A stretch of DNA of 64,000 nt from Mycocentrospora acerina (GCA_022701365.1 JAKUHH010000250.1:1-64000); one strand, 5' to 3'; shown: positions 23,574 through 34,974, counted from the stretch's first letter. The notes: a model not told the origin generated them from the sequence alone. Translations and numbers: made by a program.

Positions 23574-24382
23574 AAAAAAGTCATACAACTAAATACTCTA
23601 AGGTTGATTGCAGCGCGAAGAAATAGGACGACAGCAAACAAGACGCAATGAACTAATAATAGTAGTCAAATTTAAAGACACTATTGACACTGCAGCGGGG
23701 TTAGGAACAACACGCGCACGTGCAACATGAGATTGTAGAACGAGTAGTAGATTAGAGTATATCAATTCTAACCGGTTTAGATTACTGGAGATTGTGGTGT
23801 TTTCATAATAACTGTGATTTTGAGTGGAGTCTTGGCAAAAGTGGACCGCTCGCCCATGAGTGACGTTAACATACATTGATGGCGCGAAAACTTTCTGCGT
23901 CACGCGGTGATGTACGCCATTCCGTGATGGTTGACGTTATTCCTTGACCCCTGACATCCTTCGAAGCTTGTCCTTCGATAGTGATCTGTTATTATAAGTC
24001 GGTAATTAATCGCCAGATTCAGACTAGTTAAGGGGGAAAACTAAGGTGCCTAGTTACCGTCTCAGAGGATAGGCACTATTGATTATATCGTTCACTCGTA
24101 ATTGTCATCATGTGCTGAAAATAGGAGTTGGATAAATTGCAATGTAGGTGACTCAGAAGTACGTCTTAAGCTGGCAAAGTAAGAATAAGTATGTGTAGAA
24201 ATTCGATTTTCAGAGTCCTGTCTGGTGCTAGTTCTGCATTTGCGAAGAGATTGAGGACCAGCGCTGCATTAGTCAGGCTTGAATATCGCTTGCCCCGCTC
24301 CCTTCCGACAACTTCAAGATCCATATCATTCCATTTTATACCACTGAATGCTTGTTACGTTGTTCATAATCAGGTCCCGAAA

Positions 24383-25113
24383 ATGTCTCACTCCAACCAA
24401 CAAAATACAGATGGTAAGAAATAACCTCTAATCAAGTACAAGGTCATTCTGACGTTATTGAAGACAGGCCTGTAAACTTTGGCATCGTTTTATTCCCTGC
24501 TTTTCAGGCGCTTGATGTCTTTGGGCCTCTTGATGCGCTCAATGTACTCTCTCGCACCAGTCAGATGAATCTGCACATCATTGCCGCATCCATGGATCCC
24601 GTATCAACAAAGCTTCTCACCCGACAACCTGCAGAATCAAATTTTGAGCAGCTCATATTGCCGACTCACACTTTTGAAACTGCACCAACCCTTGATGTTC
24701 TCATAGTGCCTGGAGGCCAAGGAACTCGTGCACCAGATATAACTAATGCTGTGGATTTTATCAAGAAGACATATCCTTTACTTCAGTACCTGATCACCGT
24801 CTGTACGGGTTCCAGTCTTGCAGCCCGTGCCGGAGTTCTGGACGGAAGGCGAGCTACCACAAATAAGCTGTCCTGGGATGCTACAGTTGCCGTGCGACAG
24901 GAAGTCAAATGGATACACAAAGCACGTTGGGTACAAGACGGAAATATCTGGACCTCCTCTGGCATTAGCGCTGGAATAGATGTGACGTTTGCATGGATTG
25001 AGGCGGTCTACGGTCGTGATATGGCAAAGAATATCGCGGACAGGATGGAGTATACTCGCATGATAGATTCAACGAAAGACCCCTTTGCAGATCTCTATAG
25101 CCCCCAAAACTAG
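24383..25113 (+). CDS. DJ-1/PfpI family protein, isonitrile hydratase-like
   Basis: Exons 24383-24413 and 24464-25113 with a 50-nt intron give 226 residues. The fold's conserved acid lies in ALDVFGPLDALN (Asp at about residue 28). The nucleophile elbow is TVCTGSS (Cys at about 124), followed by LAARAGVLDGRRATTNKLSW, typical of the isonitrile hydratase/AraC-like branch of the DJ-1/PfpI family. The Pseudomonas enzyme of this branch hydrates isonitriles to N-formamides with a catalytic Cys. Its place between two isocyanide synthases makes isonitrile hydration, as tailoring or self-protection, the best guess. Other DJ-1 activities (glyoxalase-type, chaperone) are not excluded. It converges with the MFS gene and overlaps its stop codon. 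Confidence 0.85.
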
Positions 25114-26546
25114 TTAGATTTTGACCTTGACTTGTTCATGGCTACCACCCCGTAGGCCAAGCACCCTACTAACAGCGTGGAGCCTCCAAATAGTTGAGCA
25201 TATAGAAAGTTCCCATCATGAATTGCAACAAGTTGTCCTCCAATGGGTGGCCCTGTGAGGCATGAAATACTTACGACACCGAGAACCATGCCGACCTTGG
25301 TGCCCACTCTCGTTGGATCAGTACTTAAGTCACCAACTGCGGCTGGGAAGAGACTCTGAGTAGCATTAGCTGCAATGCCGTAGATGACAGCCCATCCAAA
25401 AAGTCCCTCAGTGGAGGATACACCTATCCATCCAAAAAGTAAGATACCACTTATGCCAACTGCAGGAATAAGTGTTTTCAATATTCCAAAGTATTTATCA
25501 GCCAAAAGTGCTGGAACGACCCGACCACACAAACCTACACCGTTCATTACGATTATAACGAGCAGTGATTGCGTTTGAGAGAACCTGAGTGTTGAACGCC
25601 CAAATATTCCAATCTAGTTTCATTAGTCTATCAGCGAGTTTTTCGTACAATGATAGGAGATGAAGAGAACTCACGTAAAAGTAAGCGAAATACAATCCCC
25701 ATAGAGTTAGAAATGAGCCAATGACGAATATATTAAAGGATCGTTCCTGGAGTGCTCGTGTATCAAAAAGTGACCGCGGTTTGCGGACTGGAACGCGTGT
25801 TTTCGTAAAGGTGAGAATCATCGCAGCATTGAAAGTTATAACGAAAGACATAATCAGGACAGTCCATCGAAAGCCTAGTCGATAAAGGCAAGAGTATGCG
25901 ATAAGTGGGAATACCATACCACCTGTCGAGGCTCCACAGGTAGCCAGAGAAACAGCTAGTGCTCTATGCTTCTTGAAATAGGTCGGCAGAATGGAGACGA
26001 TTGGTGCAAACACAAAGCCGTGCCCAATACCGCTGCAAAGACCTTGGGCAAGGAATAACTGCCAGTATTCTGTCGATAGAGCTGTCATAAATACCCCTAA
26101 GACTTGGAGTGTGCAGCCAAGAAGGAGAGATTGTCTGAAATAGCCCATATCTACAGTCCTCCCAGAGAACACGCCGACAAAATTGAGTAGAAACATCTGT
26201 GTACTGCCTATCCAAGCAATATCTGATGATGATCTACCCAACTTTTCGACATAGTATTGCTGAAAGAAGCCGAAACTGGATGTGTTTTTAGATCCAAATG
26301 CAATCGGTAGTGATGTTTGAGGACAAGTAAAACTCACGATGTAATATACCCCCAGGAGTTGAAGATGATCAAGTGGCCCATGATAACTTGCGTCCACGCC
26401 AAAAGTCCCCCATCTGGAATGTCTCCTTCTGCTTGACATGCATCTAACACTATTGGATCTTCCAAAAAAATGCGTTCATGTCTCTCGTTCTCTAGACACT
26501 TGAGGTTAGCCCGGGCTTATTCGTTAAGAGAGAAATAGATACCCAT
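25110..26546 (-). CDS. MFS transporter, monocarboxylate-porter (MCT/SLC16-like) type
   Basis: Four exons (26543-26546, 26338-26491, 25675-26275, 25110-25613) encode 420 residues. The first exon supplies only ATGG; it restores a clean start (MENERHERIF..) to a frame otherwise without ATG, but is the least certain part. After a short acidic N-terminus comes the fungal MCT hallmark PDGGLLAW, then about 12 hydrophobic helices split by a central loop (RVPVRKPRSLF). Introns are 51, 62 and 61 nt. Likely a plasma-membrane or vacuolar transporter of an organic acid or of the cluster product. It is tail-to-tail with the hydratase-like gene, the two stop codons overlapping in a shared CTAG. Confidence 0.85.
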
Positions 26547-28282
26547 CGTGGTGTATTAGATGAGACTAATGCAACTGAGCTGTGCTGATAAGTTCACTAC
26601 AAAAGAAATATTCGGGATTTTTTTGACAAATTCGAGAGCTCAAATTAGTTTGTAGCTCTTAATGTGCTGAAAAGCTACTAAGGCTCTCTCAGTAAAACAA
26701 GACGAATATTTGAGTTGAAAATGCCAAAAATTGATTATGGAGTGTAAGGTAAATCGTATATGGGGGACTGCCCTACTAACGGAACAATAAACAGAGGTAC
26801 CCTCCCATAACCGAGTTTGTTTAGTGCTGGCATACTTGGCTTTGTGGATCCCAGGAAAGCGACAAGGAGGTTAACGTCAATCTGATCTAAATTAAAACTT
26901 TTGTAAAGTCCCACAATACTTCCGAAAGGTATAAATCGGCATTTTACTGACCATAAGTCCCTTAGCGAACTCCACTTTAACAAAATAGACACTAATCAGT
27001 GCAGTAAAGGCTGAGACAGCGTATCACACATGTAAAAACTTATATTGCGTTTCACCAGCAAGCCGGCTACCCCTCTAAAGCGGCAACCCTATTCCTACCA
27101 CACTAGTATATTGCTACAGACCGGTAGGATTCAAATGTGCCGATAGGAAGGGTTTGCATTAAAATAAAACTAATTTAGCATGTTTTGTGTATGAAAAAAA
27201 TTTAATTAATTGATTTTCATTTGCAATTTATTTCTTTGTGTCTGAAGTTCTTTCTATTGTTTTGGGGTCATCACTTTACATATTCAATAATCTTAAGTTC
27301 TAATCAATCAACCCTGAATGATTCTGTTCAAGCTTAATAATGAGTTACCTAACCAACAACAAAGATTACTTAATAATCGGTAATCATGTGGTAAGGTAAA
27401 CTACCTGTAATTCATAAGTTGCTTCTCATATCCCATCCTGGCTTGAAAAATATCTATCCGGTAAGGGTCTAGCTCCTTCTTATCAGTCGGGGAGTTATTT
27501 AAGTTTCATGGAGCGGTGAGCTTCTTGTGGCGCTGGCCTATGCACTTGCGGCTGACGCCAAAACAGGTTTAGCCTATTGCACGTCATTACTGAATCGTTT
27601 TGCGAAGCGTGGTAAGACTTGTTCATTTGTTTGTATGACACGGTAAGTTCAGCACTACGACGATTTGGTAAAGGGGGAGAAAATTAGTAATGAAATAACA
27701 TAACTATTAATAGAGAGTTGCCTTTCTAAGCAGTAAAGTAATATAGATATTCAAATTCAATGACGAGTTTAATTTAGAAATTAACTAATTTTTATGTTCT
27801 TATTTATCAAGACACATAAGACTAATCATTACGTACCAAGCTAAGTATAAAGTAGGTCATTTACTAACAACATAACTGTCGCGTAATAGTATCTAGCGTC
27901 TATATTCATTGAAGGTTATTTTCTCCTAATCACACTAAGTACAGCAAACTTAACTGTATTATTTTATAGAAATTGAAGTTATGTTTGCAAAGTATCGCAT
28001 TAGGGCGATACTGCTAACGTTATAGGACAAAATATCACTACTATGTAGGCATTGTTATAGCGCGGAACCTACAATACCAGTCTATGTTAACTTGCGTGAT
28101 ATTTTAGATAGCTTTTAGACTTTCACGAGTAGCTAATAAGCTACGACTACATGACTATCAAATAAAATCTCTAGTCCAAGTGATTCTTTTTGACGTAACA
28201 ATACACGAGAAAGCATACGGGAATGCTCATTACGGTAGACGCAATTTATCAATAGATGGTAAAAACAGCTTGATACTGACTT
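26547..28282. other. Intergenic region without recognisable genes
   Basis: An open frame at 26735-26992 (minus, 85 codons) resembles nothing I know. The remainder is AT-rich, with no repeat family identified. It includes the MFS promoter and the 3' flank of isocyanide synthase 2. Confidence 0.4.
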
Positions 28283-29707
28283 TCAAAATCCTTCTAGAAT
28301 CACCTTTTCCTGCAGACGAGTTAGGATAGCCAATTTCTCCCGATCAGTATCAGACAATGACTCCTTGGTCCCACCCCCTACATTACGTATTATCAAACCT
28401 CCGTCATAAAGATGGCTGAATTCTACTTTCGCATCCCATAAATATGGAGGAGATCGCTCACGGAAGCAGTATGGATGACCATTCTTAAACACTAAATCAT
28501 GATTTTCTCTCAAGGCCACTGCGTGTGCTGTTCTGAACCTTCCATACACGTCCACAGCCACTGCACAATGCCATGGTGTCATGGAGAATGAATCAGGCTG
28601 AGGTATCAACGGCATAGATATCTTCGTAAGACCAGTCGAAGGGTGAATAGACAGACGAACATGATCCGGATATTTCTCGCGGATCAGCGCTGCAAATGCC
28701 TAGAGTTTCATGTCAATATACAGAGCCTCGATCGATACAAGAGTGTATAATACCACACCACGAGCGATCATTGCTTTCGCTGTATTATGCACCAACTTTT
28801 TCCACTTCTTTCCGCTGGCTGTAGTTTGTTTAAGAGGGCTAAAGGCAAGATCCTTCTTCAAAAACTTAGCATAGCCGTCATAGGTCGACTTGTAGTCCGG
28901 GTCGTTCTGCATGTAATTTTTCGCATCAAAATCAGAATCGCCATATCGGGACATCAATTCTAGACGCGAAGGCTCGAGCAAACTGATAAATACCTCCTTG
29001 AGGATCTGCTTATCTGTGTGCAGCCCTAAAAGATTCATGATGCGGATAAAATCAATACAGTGATAGCCTTTTTCTACTACCATCTTACGTAGAGTAACTC
29101 CGTACTCCCAAAGGCTGTTCTCCGTAACACCGGTAAGATCTTGTTTTGTTTAGCTGTTATCTTTTATCGTGCAATTCATGTACCCACCATTATAGCAAGC
29201 GCCATCAGTTGCGATAAGAATCATGGCACCAGGCTCATAGATCCTACCAATCTGGGTACACAGGTCATTCAGTCTATCCAACGCAAGTTCTTCGCCAAGG
29301 TCTGGACTGTTGCCCAGAACTTTATCTTGGGTATTAATGCTTTTGGCTGGAAAGGCAGGCATAACCATAGGAATTTGTCGACGTTCAGAGACATGACGGC
29401 GAACTCTTGGTGAGAAGACTTCTCTTCCCATAAATACATCATTGCCATGCTGTTGTAAGCTAAATTTCTCTAGGATATCCATAATTGCAGTGACTATCTC
29501 GTCGACCTGCGAGCTCTGTTTGTTTAGCACTCCTCCAATGTCATTGAATTGCCCTTTCTTTAGTCCTTCATTCTGAATGTCCTTAATCGAGTGGTTTTCG
29601 AAGGGCGATGTTATCCTATGATCGTTTTTGTTTTCAGCCATAAAAGACTTTATGAAGGCTGGCTTGTGAGCTTCAATTGGTGTAACGGAAAGCAAAACCG
29701 GAGACAT
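28283..29707 (-). CDS. Isocyanide synthase, Dit1/PvcA family (copy 2)
   Basis: Exons 29188-29707, 28757-29139 and 28283-28699 (introns 48 and 57 nt) encode 439 residues. Signature stretches are MPAFPAKSINTQDKVLG, NSPDLGEELALDRLNDLC, ATDGACYN joined to DLTGVTENSLWEYGVTLR, then DHVRLSIHPSTGLTKISM and LIPQPDSFSMTPWHC. Both introns fall at the same codons as in copy 1, so the genes share ancestry, but the proteins have diverged widely and this N-terminus is about 50 residues longer. The start is the first ATG; upstream codons use a non-ATG start. It is transcribed divergently from the amidase gene. Having two synthases suggests different amino-acid substrates or stepwise installation of two isocyanides. 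Confidence 0.9.
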
Positions 29708-30030
29708 GTTCGGAGTATATAGCAAAAAGTTCTGTAGAGTGAAGTAGTAGAGAAAGATATTGTGAAGAATGTGTTAAGGTAGATGTGTATTGGAAATCAG
29801 TTTTGCTAGGGCACTTCGACCTTAAGAAAGAGGAGTTGGATCACTTCCTTGGGGTCTGTTAACTTGCTACATAATCAAGATCCATTTTAGATTAATTGAA
29901 TTAAACGTATTAGTTAGTTATTCTTACCCGTTTTATGGCCGTGCTCTGCGCCCCACCGAGCTGCGCACTCTAAAAGCCACCAAAAATCGCCGAAACTGTA
30001 TTTTCTTTTCACTATCTTTAAGCTTCAACA
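29708..30030. promoter_or_regulatory. Shared bidirectional promoter, isocyanide synthase 2 / amidase
   Basis: 323 bp separate two divergent start codons. A TATAT-like element lies near 29716 on the synthase side. A pyrimidine-rich stretch (TTTTCTTTTCACTATCTTT) precedes the amidase ATG, a usual fungal start context. TTAGTTAGTTA near 29910 is close to, but not, a consensus Yap site. Confidence 0.5.
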
Positions 30031-32088
30031 ATGTCTTTTCAATCCGTTATTTTTTGGATGGGTCTCTTCCCTACTATTTTATCACTCGAGCAAGGTCTTC
30101 GAATCACCGGTACCACAACATATGTTAATGAGATCGCTTACTGGATTCCCCCAGATACAGTCGGATCTCTACAGAGCAATTTTGCAACTCCACTCTTCGA
30201 AGTAAAAGCTCTTGCTGTTGGATCTTTCGTTGCATTAACTGTGATTTCTGCCGGACCTGATGATTATTCGGATATCTCCCTAGAGCAAGATTTCTCCCGC
30301 TTCAGGACATGTGATGATGTCTGGAGCGAAGGGTTCGCCAAGGGTATGATTTCCTAGAGCTATCAGCTACAATCTATGTTATGTACTTATAAATCCATAG
30401 TGGTGTACCTTCAAGCAACTCATCCGAGGCATGAAAATTTTCTAGATGTTTCTGAGCAAATTTGGGGCAAAAGCATTATCCTCTTCGCTCCAGAAAGGCT
30501 AAATGAGAGCCTCCCCGAAGGTCCTTACTTTCTGTCATCTCGAGGTGGCATTCATCAGGCATATCGGCTTTTCTCTGATCATCAAGAAGCATTCATAGAG
30601 TCGGTGTATACCGGCCCTGGTGGCAAACATTCTGTTCTTCCAGCGCGTATAGCAGGGCATGGTCTTACAATTGCAGTTCCATCTAGACTTTACTACAGAC
30701 GGTCAGAGGCCAAGCCACTTGCTGGCATGCGTCTGGGTGTCAAAGATATTTTTGACATATCCGGCATCAAAACTGGCAATGGAAACCGAGCGTGGTACAA
30801 CTTGTATCCTCCTGCTAATGTAACAGCACCAGCAGTACAGAGATTGCTGGACGCAGGGGCGATTGTAGTAGGCAAACAAAAGACTGCCCAATTCGCCAAT
30901 GGAGAATACGCGACGGCGGACTGGATCGACTACCACTCACCTTTCAACCCACGCGGAGACGGCTACCAAGACCCGAACTTCTCATCTGCAGGAGCCGGGG
31001 CTAGTGTTGCATCGTATGACTGGTTGGATTTTGCGTTAGGCTCAGACACAGGCGGTAGCATTCGCGGTCCTGCTCGAGTCAATGGCCTCTATGGATTGCG
31101 ACCGTCACACGGCGCCGCGCCCTTGCAGTTTACGCTTCCCCTTGCTCCAGAATTGGATACTGCCGCGCTGATTGCCAGGGATCCTCTGCTTCTCCGTGAC
31201 GCTGCTACTGTACTCTATGCGCTGGCCCGTAATAGATCTCAGGATCCATTCCCCACTCAGTTGCTAATTGAAAGTTTTCCAACGACTGGCTTGACAAATG
31301 AGACAATCACAATTCTCGGCCGGTTTTTTGATAAAGTCAAAGGAGTCCTTGGCATTGAGAGGACCGATTGGTTCAATATAACCACGACGTGGCAGGAGTC
31401 TCGACCCCTGTCTGCACCAAAGGATTTACAAGCATTACTGGGAAACGCCTACGCAACAATCATCGGCCAACGTCAAACAGAGTTGGTCCGCGATCCCTTC
31501 TATACCAAGTACACAATCCTCCACGACGGGAGGCTACCCGCCGTAAATCCAGTTCCATTGGTGCGATGGGCATTTGGAGATGCCCAACCACCCACAGCAT
31601 CGGCTGATGCGCTAAGGAACAAAACTATATTCATGAACTGGTTCCAGGACCATGTTCTCATGGAAGATCGTCGAACTTGCACGTCTGCGGTGTTGGCCTA
31701 CGTCAGTCCACTAAGCGTTCAATACAGGAGCACTTACAAGAGCCCACCAACAGCGCCCTTAGGGTTTACGAGCCAACATTGGAGCGTCATGGCAGAATCT
31801 CCTGATATGACTATTCCAAGTAAGTAGACCAGTCGAATTATAGTGGCCAACTTGAATAAATCTACTAATAGGAATGATGCAGTTGGTCAGATGTCTTACC
31901 ATTCCGCGACAACAAACCACGAGGAACAATTACCTTTGACGATAAATTTGATGGTTGCTAAAGGGTGCGATTCTATATTACTAAGCTTGGTCGCTGAGCT
32001 TTATCATACAGGCGTACTGAGAGCTGCAGCAGTTGGAGCAAGTGTTGTAGACGGCGGGGAAATCTTGCAAAAGAGAAAGATGCTATAG
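30031..32088 (+). CDS. Amidase-signature family enzyme, probably secreted
   Basis: Three exons (30031-30343, 30401-31819, 31883-32088; introns 57 and 63 nt) encode 645 residues. An N-terminal hydrophobic segment (MSFQSVIFWMGLFPTILSL) looks like a signal peptide. About 160 residues resembling the Arp1-type N-terminal region of fungal amidases follow. The catalytic Ser-cisSer-Lys triad is recognisable: Lys219 in LGVKDIFD, cis-Ser300 in FSSAGAG and nucleophile Ser324 in SDTGGSIRG, with the 24-residue spacing usual for the two serines. The last exon restores the conserved PIGQMSYHS and EQLPLTINLMVAKGCD. It hydrolyses an amide bond; the substrate is unknown. Its shared promoter with isocyanide synthase 2 points to a pathway role. 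Confidence 0.88.
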
Positions 32089-32248
32089 TGAATAGCTGTT
32101 CGCTAAGATTTGATGCGTGAACTGATAATATGTCCGTGCGCATGACGCCTTAAAACACTAAAACATCGTTATCTAGGCATAAGGTCATTAAGCCACAGAC
32201 AACAGTAAATCTTATCTCATTTTAAAGTGGAGAAAATTTAATCTAAGA

Positions 32249-32681
32249 GCTCCACAGGCGAGTCGCTCCACAGGCGAGTAGCTTACTTTTGCCTAGCCCC
32301 TACTAAAGTTTACCCTATTATAGCCCACAACAACCTCCTTTAGCACTTAATAGCAAAGAACAATCTGTTATAGTATTTAGATACTACTTCTTCTTCTCAC
32401 TTACACGTTTGCGCCTTGTTCCCAGTCTTGTTGAACTGTCTGCAGCGACTTTAGGACGTCTCACCTACTTCAGCACACAATCGCTTCTTTGCCTTCTTCC
32501 TGTTACTGCACGCTCTAGATTCTAATAGAGGAGTTCTGTGCAGCCTATCCTTAACTCTTAAGGCTCCTTCTTCCTTAACTTGCTTTCTTTTGTGCAATTT
32601 ACGTCGCGCAGCAGCCTTGTCGGCTGCTTTAAGCTTAGCAATCTGTTTCTCTGCAGGCACAAGCTTGTACGTTACTATTGC
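32249..32681 (-). mobile_element. Truncated Fot1/pogo-like DNA transposon (3' end)
   Basis: The minus-strand frame 32451-32660 ends in a Lys/Arg/Ala-rich tail (KLKAADKAAARRKLHKRKQ) like the C-terminus of fungal pogo/Fot1 transposases. Beyond its stop lies a tandem pair of GCTCCACAGGCGAGT (32249-32263 and 32265-32279), which fits a terminal inverted repeat. The catalytic DDE part is missing because LTR2 sequence begins at 32682. Confidence 0.55.
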
Positions 32682-32807
32682 TGCGTAAGGTTCACAAAGT
32701 CACATCCCTATTTGCTCTGAATCAACTGACACTTATCTAGAAGTCACCTAATACTCTTCTGTCCTCAGCTAAACATGCCTTAGGCTAAGGGTATATAAGG
32801 ACGCAGG
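32682..32807 (+). repeat. LTR2 5' half
   Basis: Begins near GGTTCACAAAGTCACATCCC, runs to GGGTATATAAGGACGCAGG and stops where an inverted LTR2 copy starts. Confidence 0.6.
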
Positions 32808-33095
32808 TGCTACGACGCAGGTAAGAATAGAGTGATCCGAATTGGGTCCGGTGTCCACTGCAAGGCATATGGGAGTGCCGGGACAGAAGGGTAAACTAAA
32901 GATACTACTCTCTACACCTATAGATCTTGTACAAAAGGATACAGAAAAACTACTCTATAAACTTACATAGCTTGCCTCCTTATATATATCCTCCTTCCAG
33001 GTATCTTCATCTGGGGTAGGTGCTTGTCGGGTGGCTTACGGGTACTTGCCGGTTGATTTAGGGGTAAACTAGGATGTGAAATTGTGAACGTTACA
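32808..33095 (-). repeat. LTR2 full-length copy
   Basis: 288 bp, TGCTACGACGCAGG to GTGAACGTTACA, among the best preserved copies. It lies head to head with the LTR2 half at 32682-32807. Confidence 0.75.
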
Positions 33096-33192
33096 CTTGA
33101 ACGCTGTCTAAACACTACCTCTCTCTCTCTCTAATGTCTTAGAGAAATTTTCACAGAAAAACACTTTCTGCTTACAAAAAAGGAAAAAAGAG

Positions 33193-33481
33193 TAGCATTT
33201 ATAATATTAAAGATTGTTTTGCATCTAAATTATGTAATACCAACATACTAGCTTTATAATACAGGTTTATCTTTATTAAAAAAAAATTCTTAAAATTAAA
33301 TTATTTTGATATTAGTTTTTAAGCTCTGAAGAGTAATTTTTCTGTATCTTTTTGTAAAAGGCCTATAAGTGAAGAGAATTGTAATGTTAGTATACTACCT
33401 AGTCCTAGAACTCCTATATGCCTTTTAGTAGACATTTAGACCTAATTTAGATTATTTACTACCACTTGCGTTCTTGTATTA
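33193..33481 (+). repeat. LTR2 RIP-damaged copy
   Basis: About 289 bp containing AATTTTTCTGTATCTTTTTG and CCTATATGCCTTTTAGTAGAC. Flanks on both sides resemble those of the copy at 7230-7516. 33482-34096 is AT-rich with nothing recognisable. Confidence 0.6.
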
Positions 33482-34096
33482 TGTCAGCCTGCAACATATA
33501 TAACTATATATACTTTCTAGCCTAAGCAGCAAGAAGGTCGGCCTTTTTGTAGCTTCACATATTATTTAGAAAAGATAGATGAAAAGAATGTTTTAAAAAG
33601 AGAGGAAAAAGAATAAATCTAAAAAATGACAGAGTAAAACATGCAGCTGAACAAGAGTGTAAGAGATAAAGAATAACACTACAAAAGCTCTTTAATTATC
33701 TTAAAAGTTAAATGAGAAAGTCAAATTTTTATTTAACATGATAGCAAGTATAAAAAACATGTTGTAACTATATTAAGTTTCAGTAGGTCTTATAAAAGCT
33801 TTTCTTACACATCTGCTGCTATAGTTAATAGAAAGATGTATTATTAAACTTCTTCTCAAATTGAATTTTAAGAAGAAATTTAGAAAAGATATTTATACTA
33901 TATACTTAATAATCCTATAATAGTAGCTGTTATGTGTAGCTTAATAGCCTTATTTCTATGTGAGATAGATTTTGTATTTCAGGGCGTCACTTGAACCTAG
34001 GCATCACGCGCACGGACACTGTAATGTTAAATCTAATTTTGAAAATATTTTTACAACAAAATCTGCACCGTAGTTGCAGCATAGTTGCAACACAAA

Positions 34097-34270
34097 CGTA
34101 ACCACGTAGGTAAGCAGAGAGTGATCTGAATTAGGTACGGTGTCTACTACAAGGCATATAGGAGTGCTAGGACTAGAGGGCACACTAAAGATATTATTCA
34201 CTACATCTGTAGGTTTTGTATAAAAGGAAACTAAAAACTAGTTGTTAAAGCTATATAGCCTAAGTCCTTA
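34097..34270 (-). repeat. LTR2 partial copy, interrupted by LTR3
   Basis: Starts CGTAACCACGTAGGTAAG and runs to the TCCTTA before its TATA box, where an LTR3 unit follows. Confidence 0.6.
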
Positions 34271-34363
34271 TGTGAGTGACCAATTAGGAGGAACTTGTTG
34301 TATTATTAGGAGTATAGGACTCAGAGACTATAACGGAGTTGAGTGCTCACGTGCAGGCTGACA
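34271..34363 (-). repeat. LTR3 copy inserted at an LTR2
   Basis: Reads TGTGAGTGACCAATTAGGAG through CACGTGCAGGCTGACA. 93 bp, with part of the CACGTG-rich end missing. Confidence 0.6.
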
Positions 34364-34369
34364 CTTTTC

Positions 34370-34490
34370 TTATTATTGCCACATTGTAAGAGCACTAATA
34401 CTGATTTACTTAGCTTCTAAGACTCAAGAAAAGGGAGCTTGGCCTAGGTCGAAAAACAGCACCTCAAAGACTATCGAATGCATATTAATA
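34370..34490 (+). repeat. Dispersed repeat R4, copy c
   Basis: AAGAGCACTAATACTG and the following 100 bases align with R4 copies near 7.0 and 13.5 kb. 34491-34974 downstream is unassigned. Confidence 0.5.
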
Positions 34491-34974
34491 TTGAATATAA
34501 CTAGCAAGTTAAATGCATATAATATGATACAGAAAAAGCTGTTCATTGAATTAAATGGCGTTCTAAACGGGAAAAAAAGGCCTTCAACTATAATCCCTTA
34601 TGGTACAATACATAAAGCTTTAAGACTAAACCTTCTCACAATCCTGCTCCCCCTAAGGCTTCCTTCCATTGCTGGCGCAATTGAATCTATCAGGAGATGT
34701 TCTGATCGTTAATAGGCCATAATCTTGTATTTTCAAGTTCTGGTTGTCATGAACACGCCTTAACGGGACGTATCTTAAGTTATCTGAAAGTTATAGGTCC
34801 TTAGGGAGGCTGCACTAGCCCACATCGTCAGATTAAGAGGAGGTCTGGGTTACCTGCAGGGAGCTGGTTCACCTTGTAGAATAAACATATATATCTCTAT
34901 ATAAGATTCCTACTAGGGAGGTAGCGATTCGTCTAAGAATTTACACATACTACACTAAGACTCTACTTCCTTTA

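Larger units (their letters stand above)
22207..24382. other. Intergenic region between synthase 1 and the hydratase-like gene
   Basis: No gene seen. It holds an LTR2 copy and a hairpin (listed separately). A TGACTCA hexamer-plus-one (24149-24155), an AP-1/Gcn4-type bZIP site, lies about 230 bp before the start at 24383. Confidence 0.45.

Noticed and set aside
26735..26992. 85-codon frame on the minus strand
   Set aside because: No recognisable domain, no neighbouring exon, length compatible with chance.
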